The notes: generated by a model from the letters alone, not told the origin. A DNA stretch of 64,000 nucleotides from Clostridiales bacterium mt11 (GCA_001282665.1 LN874948.1:404439-468438), one strand, 5' to 3'. Counted from the first letter of the stretch, positions 35,259 to 44,412 are shown. Numbers and translations: made by a program.

Positions 35259-36605
35259 ATGAAAAGAGACAATTTTAGTTCAAAATTTGGAGTAATAGCT
35301 GCCGCCGCTGGCTCCGCTATTGGTTTAGGAAACATATGGAAATTTCCTTATATCACTGGTCAAAATGGAGGAGCTGCTTTTATATTGGTCTATTTAATTT
35401 GCATTATTTTAGTTGGGACAGTTGTTATGGTTTCGGAATTAGCTCTAGGAAGACGTGCTCAGTCAAATCCATCAGGTGCATTTAAAAAGCTAAAACCATC
35501 AAGCAGATGGAATTATACTGGATATTTAGCAGTAGCTACTTCATTTATAATACTATCTTTTTATTCAATAATTGCAGGTTGGGTACTTTCTTACTTTCAC
35601 AGTTCAATAACTGGAAAGTTAATAAATGTGGCACCAAATGAGTTGACCTCATATTTTGAAAATCTTGTAGGAAACACTCCCATGATGCTTTTTTTCACCC
35701 TATTGGTCATTGGTATCACTGCTTTTATAGTAATATCAGGCATCCAAGATGGAATAGAAAAATATAGCAAGATATTGATGCCCGTATTACTTCTAACCTT
35801 GATAATCTTAATTATTAGATCTATAACCCTTGATGGCGCCGTAAAAGGATTGGAGTTTCTTTTTAAACCCGATTTTTCTCAACTTACTACCCAATCGGTG
35901 TTAGAAGCATTAGGTCATTCCTTTTATTCCTTAAGCTTAGGTATGGGAATCATCATTACCTATGGAAGTTATATAAAAAAAGAGGAGGACTTAGTATCTC
36001 TATCATTAAAAGTTATAGCAGCAGATACGATAATCGCACTTATGGCAGGAATAGTTATCTTCCCAGCAGTGTTTGCTTATGGTTTTGAACCAGGAGCTGG
36101 TCCTTCCCTTGTATTTATTACATTGCCTGCTGTATTTCAAGGGATGCCCTTTGGTTCCTTTTTTGAGACATTATTTTTTCTACTTATAGGTATTGCAGCA
36201 ATAACCTCCACTATATCATTACTAGAGGTATCTGTAACCTTTATAACTGAAGAATTCCATATGAGTAGGAAAAAAGCAACCATCTTACTTTCCATTGGAG
36301 TATTTCTATTATCAATACCAAGCACTCTATCCTTTGGGATTTGGAGTGGTGTGAAGATATTTAGTCTGTCCATATTCGACTTATTTGACTATATAGCTTC
36401 ATATATATTCTTACCATTAAGCGGAATACTGACCTGTATATTTGTTGGATGGGTATGGGGAACTAAGGACGCCTTCAATGAAATTTCTAGCGATGGTTTG
36501 TATCCTTTTAGTGGATATAAGGTATATAATACAACAATTAAATATATAGCACCTATTGCAATATTCATAATATTGCTATATTCCACCAATATTATAAAAT
36601 TATAA
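35259..36605 (+). CDS. Sodium:neurotransmitter-type amino-acid symporter (SNF/NSS family)
   Basis: A 448-residue membrane protein with about 11-12 helices, of the LeuT family that imports amino acids with sodium. The N-terminal signature AAAGSAIGLGNIWKFPY holds the unwound helix 1 that binds Na+ and substrate. ELALGRRAQSNPSGAF is also typical. It is directly behind a T-box whose specifier reads ATC, so it is predicted to carry isoleucine or another branched-chain amino acid. GAAAGGAG precedes the ATG, and a bidirectional terminator follows. Confidence 0.9.
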   Translation: MKRDNFSSKFGVIAAAAGSAIGLGNIWKFPYITGQNGGAAFILVYLICIILVGTVVMVSELALGRRAQSNPSGAFKKLKPSSRWNYTGYLAVATSFIILSFYSIIAGWVLSYFHSSITGKLINVAPNELTSYFENLVGNTPMMLFFTLLVIGITAFIVISGIQDGIEKYSKILMPVLLLTLIILIIRSITLDGAVKGLEFLFKPDFSQLTTQSVLEALGHSFYSLSLGMGIIITYGSYIKKEEDLVSLSLKVIAADTIIALMAGIVIFPAVFAYGFEPGAGPSLVFITLPAVFQGMPFGSFFETLFFLLIGIAAITSTISLLEVSVTFITEEFHMSRKKATILLSIGVFLLSIPSTLSFGIWSGVKIFSLSIFDLFDYIASYIFLPLSGILTCIFVGWVWGTKDAFNEISSDGLYPFSGYKVYNTTIKYIAPIAIFIILLYSTNIIKL

Positions 36606-36610
36606 AAAAT

Positions 36611-36646
36611 AAAAAAGCATCTACATTTTAAAATGGATGCTTTTTT
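36611..36646. terminator. Bidirectional terminator between symporter and trpB
   Basis: AAAAAAGCATC (36611-36621) pairs with GATGCTTTTTT (36636-36646), extended by CATTTT/AAAATG with one bulge; A- and T-runs flank it on both sides. Confidence 0.8.
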
Positions 36647-36656
36647 ATTTTTCTCT

Positions 36657-37829
36657 TCAGATTCTATTTCCCATCTCCATTATTTGTTCCATATCCTTAT
36701 CTCCTCTACCAGATAAGTTTATTATAATTATTTTATCCTTTGGTAAAGTAGAAGCTAATTTCATTCCATAGGCAACAGCATGGGAACTTTCTAATGCAGG
36801 TATTATTCCTTCTAGCTTTGATAGTTTATAGAAGGCATCTAAAGCTTCCCTATCTGTAACGGATACATATTTTGCTCTTCCTGTATCCTTGTAGTAGCTA
36901 TGCTCAGGTCCAACCCCTGGATAATCCAATCCCGCTGCAACGGAATGAATATTAGTCGTTTCTTCATCTAAAATATAGCATTTGAACCCATGAATTACAC
37001 CTATATCACCTTTTGAAATGGAGGCTGCATGAAAACCTGAATCCATACCTTTACCTCCCGGTTCTACTCCAATCATATTGACTTCCTTGTCATCAACAAA
37101 GGGATGAAATAGACCAATGGCATTACTTCCTCCTCCTATACAGGCAATGAGATAATCGGCTAATCTTCCTTCCTGTTGAAGTATTTGTTTTCTTGCTTCT
37201 CTTCCAATTACACTCTGAAACTCCCTTACCATTAGAGGATATGGATGAGGTCCAACAGCAGAACCGAATAAGTAAAATGTATCCTGAGAATTCAATACAA
37301 AATCCTCTAATGCTTTATCAACAGCTTCCTTTAAAGTTGCATTACCATCAAATACTGGTACTACATTGGCACCTAACATCTTCATTCTAAAGACATTATG
37401 CTCCTGCCTTTTTACGTCCACTGCACCCATATATACGGTACAATCAATGCCAAATAAAGCACATACCGTAGCAGTTGCTACTCCATGTTGTCCTGCTCCT
37501 GTTTCTGCAATTATCCTCTTTTTATTAACCCTTTTAGCCAACAGTATTTGACCTAGAGCATTGTTTATCTTATGAGCACCTGTATGGTTAAGATCTTCCC
37601 TTTTTAAATATATCTTTGCTCCACCAGCATGTTTTGTCAATCTCTCTGCATAATATAATGGGCTTTCCCTACCAACATACTGCTTAAAGTAGTAATCCAA
37701 CTCCCTATTAAAATCTTCATCATCTATATACCTGTAAAATGTTTTTTCTAAATCATTTAACACCACCTTTAATGATTCTGGTACATAAGCACCACCAAAT
37801 TGTCCAAAATATCCATTACTCTTTTCCAT
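36657..37829 (-). CDS. trpB: Tryptophan synthase beta subunit, stand-alone
   Basis: A PLP enzyme that condenses indole and serine to tryptophan. About 390 residues; GQFGGAYVPESL at the start, the PLP lysine in KREDLNHTGAHKINNALG, AETGAGQHGVATATV, and the phosphate-binding CIGGGSNAIGLFHPF. Motifs fit the ordinary TrpB1 type. Start placed at ATG 37829 (GGAGGTTAA upstream); the frame upstream to 37925 is T-box leader. No trpA or other trp genes lie in the window, and the gene is preceded by a Trp-specific T-box. It may use imported or salvaged indole, or its partner subunit lies elsewhere. Confidence 0.92.
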   Translation of the reverse strand: MEKSNGYFGQFGGAYVPESLKVVLNDLEKTFYRYIDDEDFNRELDYYFKQYVGRESPLYYAERLTKHAGGAKIYLKREDLNHTGAHKINNALGQILLAKRVNKKRIIAETGAGQHGVATATVCALFGIDCTVYMGAVDVKRQEHNVFRMKMLGANVVPVFDGNATLKEAVDKALEDFVLNSQDTFYLFGSAVGPHPYPLMVREFQSVIGREARKQILQQEGRLADYLIACIGGGSNAIGLFHPFVDDKEVNMIGVEPGGKGMDSGFHAASISKGDIGVIHGFKCYILDEETTNIHSVAAGLDYPGVGPEHSYYKDTGRAKYVSVTDREALDAFYKLSKLEGIIPALESSHAVAYGMKLASTLPKDKIIIINLSGRGDKDMEQIMEMGNRI

Positions 37830-37862
37830 AGATTTAACCTCCTTTAATTTTTTGAATAAAAA

Positions 37863-38137
37863 AACCTTCACCCTAAAAAATATTAGGGTGAAGGTTGAAT
37901 TCACGGTACCACCTAAATTATACATAAACGTATCTCTCTTAATGGGACACTAACATGTCCTGTCCACAGATAACGGTTGGCTTCCGGCAGATGATACTCA
38001 TATTTTTCCCATCGCTTCTTTAGGGTCCATTCATTAAAATCTATATCACCAAGTTCTCACCAGCCTTGGCTCACTGTAAATAATCAATTTTAACTACTCT
38101 TCCCTATCACAGAATTTTATTCTTATAAAATTAATTA
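37863..38137 (-). ncRNA. T-box leader, tryptophan specifier, upstream of trpB
   Basis: On the minus strand the leader begins near 38137. Stem I closes TAGGG against CCCTA; the specifier TGG (38029-38027) follows GAA and precedes A and CCCTA, giving tRNA-Trp. The distal loop has GGTGAGAACTTGG. The antiterminator core AGGTGGTACCGTG lies at 37914-37902, and a terminator with arms ACCTTCACCCTAA/TTAGGGTGAAGGT follows at 37864-37895 with a long T-run. The promoter TTGCAA (38172-38167), 17 bp, TATAAT (38149-38144) precedes it. The variable base of UGGN is U, although tRNA-Trp usually ends in discriminator G. Confidence 0.9.
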
Positions 38138-38143
38138 AACATC

Positions 38144-38172
38144 ATTATATACTAAAATATTCAATTTTGCAA
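38144..38172 (-). promoter_or_regulatory. Promoter of the Trp T-box/trpB unit
   Basis: -35 TTGCAA (38172-38167), 17-bp spacer, -10 TATAAT (38149-38144). Transcription would begin close to 38137. Confidence 0.7.
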
Positions 38173-38205
38173 GATGGAATTAAATACTTCGTCTTTACTA
38201 ACCTT

Positions 38206-39189
38206 TTAATCTTTAAATATCTCCTGTATTATCCTTAAAAAATTTTTATATTTAATCTTTTCAATATCTTCTTTTGAATACCCTCTGTTTTCCATTATCT
38301 CTATTAGCTTTGGAACTTTTATAATATTTTCAAAACCAATTGTACTTGCTGATTCATCTTCTGCAAAGAACTTCATAGTTTCTCCAGCTAGATAATCATC
38401 AAAATCAAAACCAAATCCTACATGGTCAATTCCCATTACTTCTATCATGTGGTCGAGATGGTTAGCTAAGTGTTCTATATCCCTTTCATCTTTTTTATCT
38501 GAAACAAAATCGGAGAAGGCATTTAGCCCAACAACTCCACCTTTTTTTCCTATCTCCTTTAGCTGAACATCCGTTAAATTTCTAGGAGAGTCGCATAAAG
38601 CTCTACAATTAGAATGGGAAGCAATAAAAGGTCTTGTGGCTACTTCGCAGATATCCCAAAAGCTCTTTTCATTTGCATGAGATACATCAACTATCATTCC
38701 AAGTTGTTCTAATCTTTTAACTGCCTCTACACCATACTTAGTCAATCCTCTATTTGGATCACCTTTTACTCCTGTAGCTAATTTGTTTTGCTCATTCCAC
38801 GTAAGAGTTGCGTGTCTTAATCCGAGCATATATAAGACATTTAACAAGTCAATATTCTCATCTATATAACTAAGTCCTTCTGAACCAATAACGACGGCAA
38901 ATCTATTGGTATCTATAGCTTCTTTTATATCGCTATATTTTCTTATTACCTTAAAGATATCCTGATTACTAGTTATCTCTACAGACATATTTTCTATAAT
39001 TTCAAATGCTCTTTTCTGTGGGTTTTTATCGTTTGGAGGATCTAACCAAATAACAAATATCCCACCATTTACTCCACCTTTTTTATATCTTTCTAAATGA
39101 TAAGATTTAAAAACATCTTCCATTCCGTCTTGTCTTTTAACTGTTACATCTGTCCAAATATCTCCATGTGCATCAAATATCATATTCAT
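38206..39189 (-). CDS. Membrane dipeptidase, peptidase family M19
   Basis: A zinc dipeptidase of the renal dipeptidase family, 327 residues in a TIM barrel. FDAHGDIWTD has the metal-binding HxD near the N-terminus. VIGSEGLSYI holds the bridging Glu, and VDVSHANEKSFWD and FIASHSNCRALCDSPRNLTD carry the two further His ligands. GVGFGFDFDDY lies near the second acidic site. It hydrolyses dipeptides, including ones with a D-residue. No signal peptide is seen. It is probably transcribed alone. ATG 39189 has GGATG upstream; the next Met (third codon) is an alternative. Confidence 0.88.
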   Translation of the reverse strand: MNMIFDAHGDIWTDVTVKRQDGMEDVFKSYHLERYKKGGVNGGIFVIWLDPPNDKNPQKRAFEIIENMSVEITSNQDIFKVIRKYSDIKEAIDTNRFAVVIGSEGLSYIDENIDLLNVLYMLGLRHATLTWNEQNKLATGVKGDPNRGLTKYGVEAVKRLEQLGMIVDVSHANEKSFWDICEVATRPFIASHSNCRALCDSPRNLTDVQLKEIGKKGGVVGLNAFSDFVSDKKDERDIEHLANHLDHMIEVMGIDHVGFGFDFDDYLAGETMKFFAEDESASTIGFENIIKVPKLIEIMENRGYSKEDIEKIKYKNFLRIIQEIFKD

Positions 39190-39238
39190 CCCATCCTTAT
39201 TATAATTTTCTATTAACTCATATTAACAATTTCTTTAA

Positions 39239-39269
39239 ATATTAAGAAGAAGAAACCCTTCTTAATATT
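39239..39269. terminator. Hairpin between dipeptidase and the gene at 39470
   Basis: AATATTAAGAAG (39239-39250) pairs with CTTCTTAATATT (39258-39269). It is a 12-bp perfect stem. The surrounding 39190-39395 holds nothing else recognisable. Confidence 0.55.
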
Positions 39270-39395
39270 TATTATAACTTAAAAATCTTTCCAAAGAATA
39301 AAATTACAAATAAATTTGTAAAGGCAATTATTGCTGTGCAGTACGAGTCTTTCCTTATGCTGTTTCACTTTTTTTCAATTAGAGTGACTAAATAA

Positions 39396-39438
39396 AAACC
39401 ATAATTTACGATACCTATTTGTATCACAAATTATGGTT
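39396..39438 (-). terminator. Two-part hairpin behind the hypothetical gene
   Basis: AAACCATAATTT and AAATTATGGTTT form the outer stem, and GATAC/GTATC an inner stem (39396-39438), followed by TTTT on the minus strand. It is a likely terminator for the gene at 39470-40012. Confidence 0.7.
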
Positions 39439-39469
39439 TATTATATAGTTCATCATAAAAAACTTTTAA

Positions 39470-40012
39470 TTATTTACTAACTACCTCTACTAACTTTTCT
39501 TCTACATAATCCTTTAAATCTTTATCTCCTATAGTTACCTTTCTTTCTTCATAAATATCTGGCATAACCCTGAAAAAGTTAATTACAAGTTTATTTTCAT
39601 CTATAATATATTCATCTATATGACCAGGAATAAATATTACCTCTATTTGCTCATAACCAAAATCACCATTAATTCCATTTAATTTATCTATTAAATTATC
39701 TAAGTTAAGCAATTTTAAAGGTTTTACCATCATGTTTGTGAATTCTAAATCTTCCAGCATCCACATATTGTTATTCCAATACTTTCTATCCTTTTTGCTT
39801 TCACTATTAAGCAGTTCACTATTGGAAATAGCACTAAGTACTTTTCTTACAGATTCCTTGTCAAATTCTTCTCCATATAGATATTTCATCTCTGGAAAAT
39901 CTGCTATACTCAATATATAGGACTCTCCTACTTTTTCCTTTTCACTAGTCGCTTGCCAGTAGTATAGTAACGCTTCTACCACATCTAGATTTGTCTTGAT
40001 ACTTTTGATCAT
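39470..40012 (-). CDS. Hypothetical protein, about 180 residues
   Basis: I do not recognise the family. Start placed at ATG 40012 with AAGGAGTG upstream; the longer frame to 40063 lacks a ribosome site. The N-terminal half is helical (NLDVVEALLYYWQATSEKEK, SVRKVLSAISNSELLN), with a winged-helix-like spacing, and the C-terminal half is beta-rich (YEQIEVIFIPGHIDEYII, VINFFRVMPD). No signal peptide or membrane segment. It stands alone with its own terminator, so the neighbours give no hint of its job. A cytosolic soluble protein is likely. Confidence 0.55.
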   Translation of the reverse strand: MIKSIKTNLDVVEALLYYWQATSEKEKVGESYILSIADFPEMKYLYGEEFDKESVRKVLSAISNSELLNSESKKDRKYWNNNMWMLEDLEFTNMMVKPLKLLNLDNLIDKLNGINGDFGYEQIEVIFIPGHIDEYIIDENKLVINFFRVMPDIYEERKVTIGDKDLKDYVEEKLVEVVSK

Positions 40013-40132
40013 ACTAACACTCCTTGTATAATTGATATTGTTAATTCTTCTATTATTATACACCTATTACGAGTATATTTTCCAGTTTTCTAATAATTTC
40101 TAAATAAATACTACATCTATTTTTAATTCATA

Positions 40133-40965
40133 TTATTTAATAAACTTGTCCTCTTTTAGCTCCTTAAATGCTAAATCCAATTCTTCTTTAGTATTCATAA
40201 CTATTGGACCACCCCAAACTATTGGTTCCCCTATGGGCTTCCCCGATAGCAATAAAAACCTTACTCCTTTTTCATTGGTCGTCACTTCAATCTTATCCCC
40301 AAAATCATATAAAATCCCTGTACCTACTGAATGTACCGTTTCATCTTCTATATCAATATACCTTCTCCATCAACTACTAAAGCAAATACCGTTGATTCAG
40401 TATCCGTTTCATATACAAACTTTCCATCTTTCTTTATAGTTATATCCATAAAAATTGGATTAATGCTAATTTCTTTAACTGGTCCAGTGACATCTTTATA
40501 TTTTCCAGCAACGATTTTAACCAAGACATCTTTTTCTTCTATTTCAGGTATTTTATCTTTTTTAATATCCCTATATTTAGGATCAATCATCTTATTTTTT
40601 GAAGATAGATTCGCCCACAGTTGAACTCCTAACATATTCGGACTTTCCTTTGGCATCTCTTGATGAATTATTCCACTTCCTGCTGTCATCCACTGACAAT
40701 CTCCGTTTCCAATAATACCTTTATTCCCTAAACTATCACCATGTTCAACTTTTCCCTCAATAAAATAGGTAATGGTTTCAATACCTCTATGAGGATGCCA
40801 TGGAAATCCTTTAATATAGTCATTAGGATCCTTAGTATTAAAAAAATCTAATAATAGAAATGGATCCAATTCAGGTACCTCATGATAGCCAAAGATTCTA
40901 TTAAGCTTAACTCCCGCCCCATCGACGGATTCCTTACCTTTATATATCTTTTTAACAGTTCGCAT
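40133..40965 (-). pseudogene. Pirin-family protein, frameshifted
   Basis: A cupin of the pirin family (about 277 residues when joined). The N-terminal cupin keeps the metal ligands FPWHPHRGIETITYFIEG and GSGIIHQEMP. The reading stops early at VVDGEGILI (40348), but the C-terminal cupin continues in the next frame: YIDIEDETVHSVGTG, VRFLLLSGKPIGEPIVWGGP and IVMNTKEEL, ending at 40133. One missing base near 40360 accounts for the break. Pirins are iron-binding dioxygenase or redox-sensor proteins. If the break is real, the encoded protein lacks its second domain. Confidence 0.8.
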
Positions 40966-41003
40966 TTTATCCTCCCAATAAACACATATATATCCTTATA
41001 ACC

Positions 41004-41558
41004 TCAAATTATCAAGTCCTCTACAGGCTTCCTTGTACCTGGATTTTCCATGGCCTTTATATTATCTGGTAAATCTTCTTTATTGCCATATTTACCAACT
41101 GCAATTACAGTTATTATAGAATAATCATCTGAGATATTATATATCTCTCTAGCTTTATCCTTGCTGAATCCTCCCATTGCATGAGTTATAAGTCCTCTTC
41201 TTTGTGCTTCTAAGGATAAATATCCCCAAGCTGTACCTGCATCAAACATATGCCAATAATTATCCTTTCCATTACGATCAAATGAATTTTTAGATAATAA
41301 CAAAATTAATACTGGGGCTTTACTAGCCCAAACCTTGTTACCATCGAAAAGAATCTCGTTCATCTTCTGTAGCTCTTCTTTGTCTTGGGCTACAATAAAT
41401 CTCCATGGCTGTTCATTAAAACATGAAGGTGCATATCTTGCTGCTTCAAGTATTCCCATTATATCTTCATGGCTAATCTCTTCACTACTAAAAGCCCTTG
41501 GGGACCATCTTTCTTTAATATCTACTAATATTTCTGAATTAAAATCTCTGTTTTCCAT
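41004..41558 (-). CDS. Nitroreductase-family protein
   Basis: An FMN-dependent NAD(P)H oxidoreductase of about 184 residues. RWSPRAFS is the FMN-binding motif of the family near the N-terminus. AARYAPSCFNEQPWRFIVAQ and AGTAWGYLSLEAQRRGLITHAMGGFS are typical. Start placed at ATG 41558, which has GGAGAG upstream; the longer frame to 41624 has no ribosome site. These enzymes reduce nitro compounds or quinones, or dehalogenate; the real substrate is unknown. It stands next to the broken pirin gene, a common redox neighbour, but with no shared transcription signal. Confidence 0.85.
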   Translation of the reverse strand: MENRDFNSEILVDIKERWSPRAFSSEEISHEDIMGILEAARYAPSCFNEQPWRFIVAQDKEELQKMNEILFDGNKVWASKAPVLILLLSKNSFDRNGKDNYWHMFDAGTAWGYLSLEAQRRGLITHAMGGFSKDKAREIYNISDDYSIITVIAVGKYGNKEDLPDNIKAMENPGTRKPVEDLII

Positions 41559-41705
41559 AATATCAATCTCTCCTAACAAATTATCTTTACCTATTGTATG
41601 CCCCAAAATATAGATTTTAACCATTAAATCTAAAAAGCTGTACTTAACTAAAAGTCAAATACAGCTCATTTATTTTAATGATTATTATTTAATTCTTATA
41701 ATTAA

Positions 41706-41873
41706 CTATTCCCTTTCTTCGTATGTGATTATGGCTAAGTACACATTACCATGTTGTGTATACTCGATATCTATTATCTCCAGTAAGGTATCTTCATTAT
41801 CCACTATCCATTCATTTACCTTTTCTTCAAGGCTTGAGCCATCATTATAATCTACTAGCGATACATGTTTCAT
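41706..41873 (-). CDS. Small Cse60-like protein, 55 residues
   Basis: ATG 41873 with AAAGGAG 7 nt upstream opens a 55-residue protein. MKHVSLVDYNDGSSLEEKVN, then LEIIDIEYTQHGNVYLAIIT, resembles the sporulation protein Cse60 (DUF2758) of Bacillus: a short N-terminal strand, a helix, and paired strands ending in an I-I-Y/T edge. It has the layout of a small cytosolic alpha/beta protein. It is a single-gene unit between the nitroreductase and cvfB genes. The resemblance is by eye only. Confidence 0.6.
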   Translation of the reverse strand: MKHVSLVDYNDGSSLEEKVNEWIVDNEDTLLEIIDIEYTQHGNVYLAIITYEERE

Positions 41874-41972
41874 CTCACCACTCCTTTGTCATCTAGTTAT
41901 AAATAATATATTCACTAAAAGGAGTATAGTTGCCTGTCTTTTTAATAATGATGACTATTAATATGACTTAGC

Positions 41973-42812
41973 CTATTTGATTTTTATTCCATTTTCTATA
42001 AATTCTATCCTTCTCTCCTTTAATAATTTTCCTATAGCCTTCTTAAAAGCCGATTTACTTATGTTTAACTCCTTTCTTATCTCTTGGGGTGAGCTATAAT
42101 CATTCAGCAATAATGTGCCTCCATTTTTCATAGCCTTATTTAAGATTATCTCCGCATCTTTTTCTATTTCCATATAAGATTTATCTCTTAAGCTAAGGTC
42201 TAATTTTCCATCTTCTTTCACCCCAACTACCCTTAGTTTTACTTCTTCTCCAGGTATATAAACTCCAATTAATTCTTTTTTAGGTATTAATCCTTCATAT
42301 CTATTATCTACTGCTACAAAAGCACCAAATTCCTCATTTATGCTATAGATAGTACCCTTTACCCAATCATTTTCCTTATAAGGGGAGTCACTCTCAAGGA
42401 AATCCCTAATCCTCATAGTACCACAGAGCCTATCACTTTTATCGATATATAGTCCTATTAAATATTCTCTACCCTTCTCCAATTTCATGGTTTGCTCTTT
42501 AAAGGGTAAAAACAAATCCTTCTCCAATCCCCAATCCAAAAATGCACCTATCCTAGTTATATCCACCACTTTTAAAAGCCCTATACTTCCTAAAGTTACC
42601 TTTGGTCTTTTAGTAGTAGCAATCATTCTATCCTTAGAATCTTTATAAATAAATACTTCTATTTCTTCTCCTACTTTTATACCTTCTGGCACTTCCTTTT
42701 TAGGCAACAATACATCTTTATCAGCCTTACTACTGTCTTTAGTGTTTAAATATACACCTACCGAAGTATTCCTCTTTACTTCTAAACTTTGTATCCTACC
42801 AAGTTCTATCAT
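41973..42812 (-). CDS. cvfB: S1-domain RNA-binding protein CvfB
   Basis: A 279-residue protein of the CvfB/YitL family, an RNA-binding regulator of virulence and stress in staphylococci. It has several S1-type OB folds in a row: MIELGRIQSLEVKRNTSVGV at the start, GLLKVVDITRIGAFLDWGLEKD in the second, and WVKGTIYSINEEFGAFVAVD in the third. The C-terminus is a winged helix (NISKSAFKKAIGKLLKERRI). Residue order and length agree with YitL. The start ATG follows AAAGAGGTG. It is cytosolic and transcribed alone. Confidence 0.88.
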   Translation of the reverse strand: MIELGRIQSLEVKRNTSVGVYLNTKDSSKADKDVLLPKKEVPEGIKVGEEIEVFIYKDSKDRMIATTKRPKVTLGSIGLLKVVDITRIGAFLDWGLEKDLFLPFKEQTMKLEKGREYLIGLYIDKSDRLCGTMRIRDFLESDSPYKENDWVKGTIYSINEEFGAFVAVDNRYEGLIPKKELIGVYIPGEEVKLRVVGVKEDGKLDLSLRDKSYMEIEKDAEIILNKAMKNGGTLLLNDYSSPQEIRKELNISKSAFKKAIGKLLKERRIEFIENGIKIK

Positions 42813-42889
42813 AAATACACCTCTTTATCATATTTATTCTAAATATGATTCTATCATATTTAATATATAATTCCCTACATTATTGATAA

Positions 42890-42918
42890 AAAAACATCTA
42901 AATAAATTAGATGTTTTT
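42890..42918. terminator. Terminator hairpin between cvfB and MATE genes
   Basis: AAAAACATCTAA (42890-42901) pairs with TTAGATGTTTTT (42907-42918). On the minus strand it follows the MATE gene's stop codon and is followed by a T-run. Confidence 0.75.
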
Positions 42919-44290
42919 AAAAGCTTCTTTCCACATTCACTATGTTTTTCTGCCAAGTGTTCCTTCTATATATTAAAAATCCATATATGCAGACTATTAA
43001 GTTGCTAACACTCATAGATATCCAAATACCTGTTGGACCAATATTTGTTAAATGTTTAAATAAAAGTATCATAGGTAATCTAACAAACCATAAACGTCCT
43101 ATTTCCATAGACATAGAATATTTAGTATGCCCCGAACCTTGAAATACGCCTTTTAATACGTTAAATATTCCCATCAGCGGAGTAAACAATGCACTATATC
43201 TAAGATAAGAAATTCCTTGAGTTATAACTTCCATATCATCTTTTGACTGCATAAATATATTGATTATCTCCTTATCCTTCCAAAGCATAAAAGCACAACC
43301 TATCACACCAATAATAACTGTAAACTTTAACGCTTTTCTAAAACCTTCCTTCACTCTATCTATTTGACCTGCTCCTATGTTTTGACCAACAATAGAAGTT
43401 AAAGCTGCTCCAATACCTCCAGCAGGCTGCATAACAAGAGATGTAATCCTATTTACCATGCCATAAGCAGCCATAGTTGAAGTTCCATAGGATGCAATAA
43501 AGCTATTAAGTACCATAAATCCTAAAGCTGAACCGGACTGCCCAACAGATGAAGGTAATGCAACACCTATTATCTTATCTACCCTTTCCTTATCAAATTT
43601 AAAATCTTTAATACTTGGTCTTATCATAGTAGAGGATTTCATCAGTACCAATATACCTAATACGGCAAGTATTGCCCTTGATAGTAAAGTTGCGATTGCC
43701 GCTCCAGCTATTCCCATATCTAAATTAAAAATAAATATAGGGTCTAATACTACATTGAGTACGGCACTAATCCCACTCAATATAGTAGGGGTTAATGTAT
43801 TACCTTGAGCAGTCATAATAGAGTTAAAATTGAAGAATAAAAACATAAAGGGCATATCCAAGAAGGTTATCTTTAAATATGTATTACTGTATTTTGCTAA
43901 ATCTCCAGTTGCTCCCATTAGCTTTATTACATATGGACTTATTATGTACCCTATGATTGCAAATATAACAGAAGTTATCATAGATATTACAATTATCTGA
44001 TTTGCATATTCATTCGCTTCTTCGTACTCATTAGCTCCTATAAACTGGGACAATATAGATGTACCTGCAATAGATAGTCCAAACCCAATAGAAATAAATA
44101 AAAAATTTACTGGCCAAACAAAAGATGTTGCTGCAAATTGGACTGAACCTAATTTGCTTACCCAAATTCCGTCTGCCAGGTTGTAAAAAGTTTGAATTAA
44201 ATTGTTCACCATAATAGGAAAAGACAATATTATTAATGCCTTATATATGTCCCCATTAAGTATAATATCTTTTCTATTCCGTTTTTCCAT
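42917..44290 (-). CDS. MATE-family efflux transporter
   Basis: A 457-residue membrane protein with 12 predicted helices, of the DinF/NorM-type multidrug and toxin extrusion family driven by Na+ or H+. The two-fold repeat is clear: FPIMVNNLIQTFYNLADGIWVSKLG in the N-half and LPSSVGQSGSALGFMVLNSFIA in the C-half, together with the QFIGANEYEEAN and GQNIGAGQIDRVK loops. It is divergent from rpsD-like, with a Fur-type box between them; the box could also affect this gene. Substrate unknown. Confidence 0.87.
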   Translation of the reverse strand: MEKRNRKDIILNGDIYKALIILSFPIMVNNLIQTFYNLADGIWVSKLGSVQFAATSFVWPVNFLFISIGFGLSIAGTSILSQFIGANEYEEANEYANQIIVISMITSVIFAIIGYIISPYVIKLMGATGDLAKYSNTYLKITFLDMPFMFLFFNFNSIMTAQGNTLTPTILSGISAVLNVVLDPIFIFNLDMGIAGAAIATLLSRAILAVLGILVLMKSSTMIRPSIKDFKFDKERVDKIIGVALPSSVGQSGSALGFMVLNSFIASYGTSTMAAYGMVNRITSLVMQPAGGIGAALTSIVGQNIGAGQIDRVKEGFRKALKFTVIIGVIGCAFMLWKDKEIINIFMQSKDDMEVITQGISYLRYSALFTPLMGIFNVLKGVFQGSGHTKYSMSMEIGRLWFVRLPMILLFKHLTNIGPTGIWISMSVSNLIVCIYGFLIYRRNTWQKNIVNVERSF

Positions 44291-44387
44291 TTAATCACCT
44301 AGCTTTTATTATTTAGAGACTCTAAGAATATTATATCATTCTTTTAAAAAATGGGAAGTATAAAATCAAAACTAAATTTTTTACCAT

Positions 44388-44412
44388 GTAAATGATAATA
44401 ATTATCATTTAC
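44388..44412. promoter_or_regulatory. Perfect Fur-type box between the MATE and S4 genes
   Basis: TGATAATAATTATCA (44393-44407) matches the Bacillus-type Fur box (TGATAATNATTATCA) at every defined position. The symmetry extends to a 25-bp perfect palindrome (44388-44412). The Fur-family site lies about 75 bp before the S4-paralogue start and about 100 bp before the MATE gene. Zur or PerR sites differ at the outer bases, so iron is the first guess. Confidence 0.75.

Noticed and set aside
37830..37925. N-terminal extension of trpB
   Set aside because: This stretch is the T-box antiterminator and terminator; the real start has GGAGGTTAA before ATG 37829.
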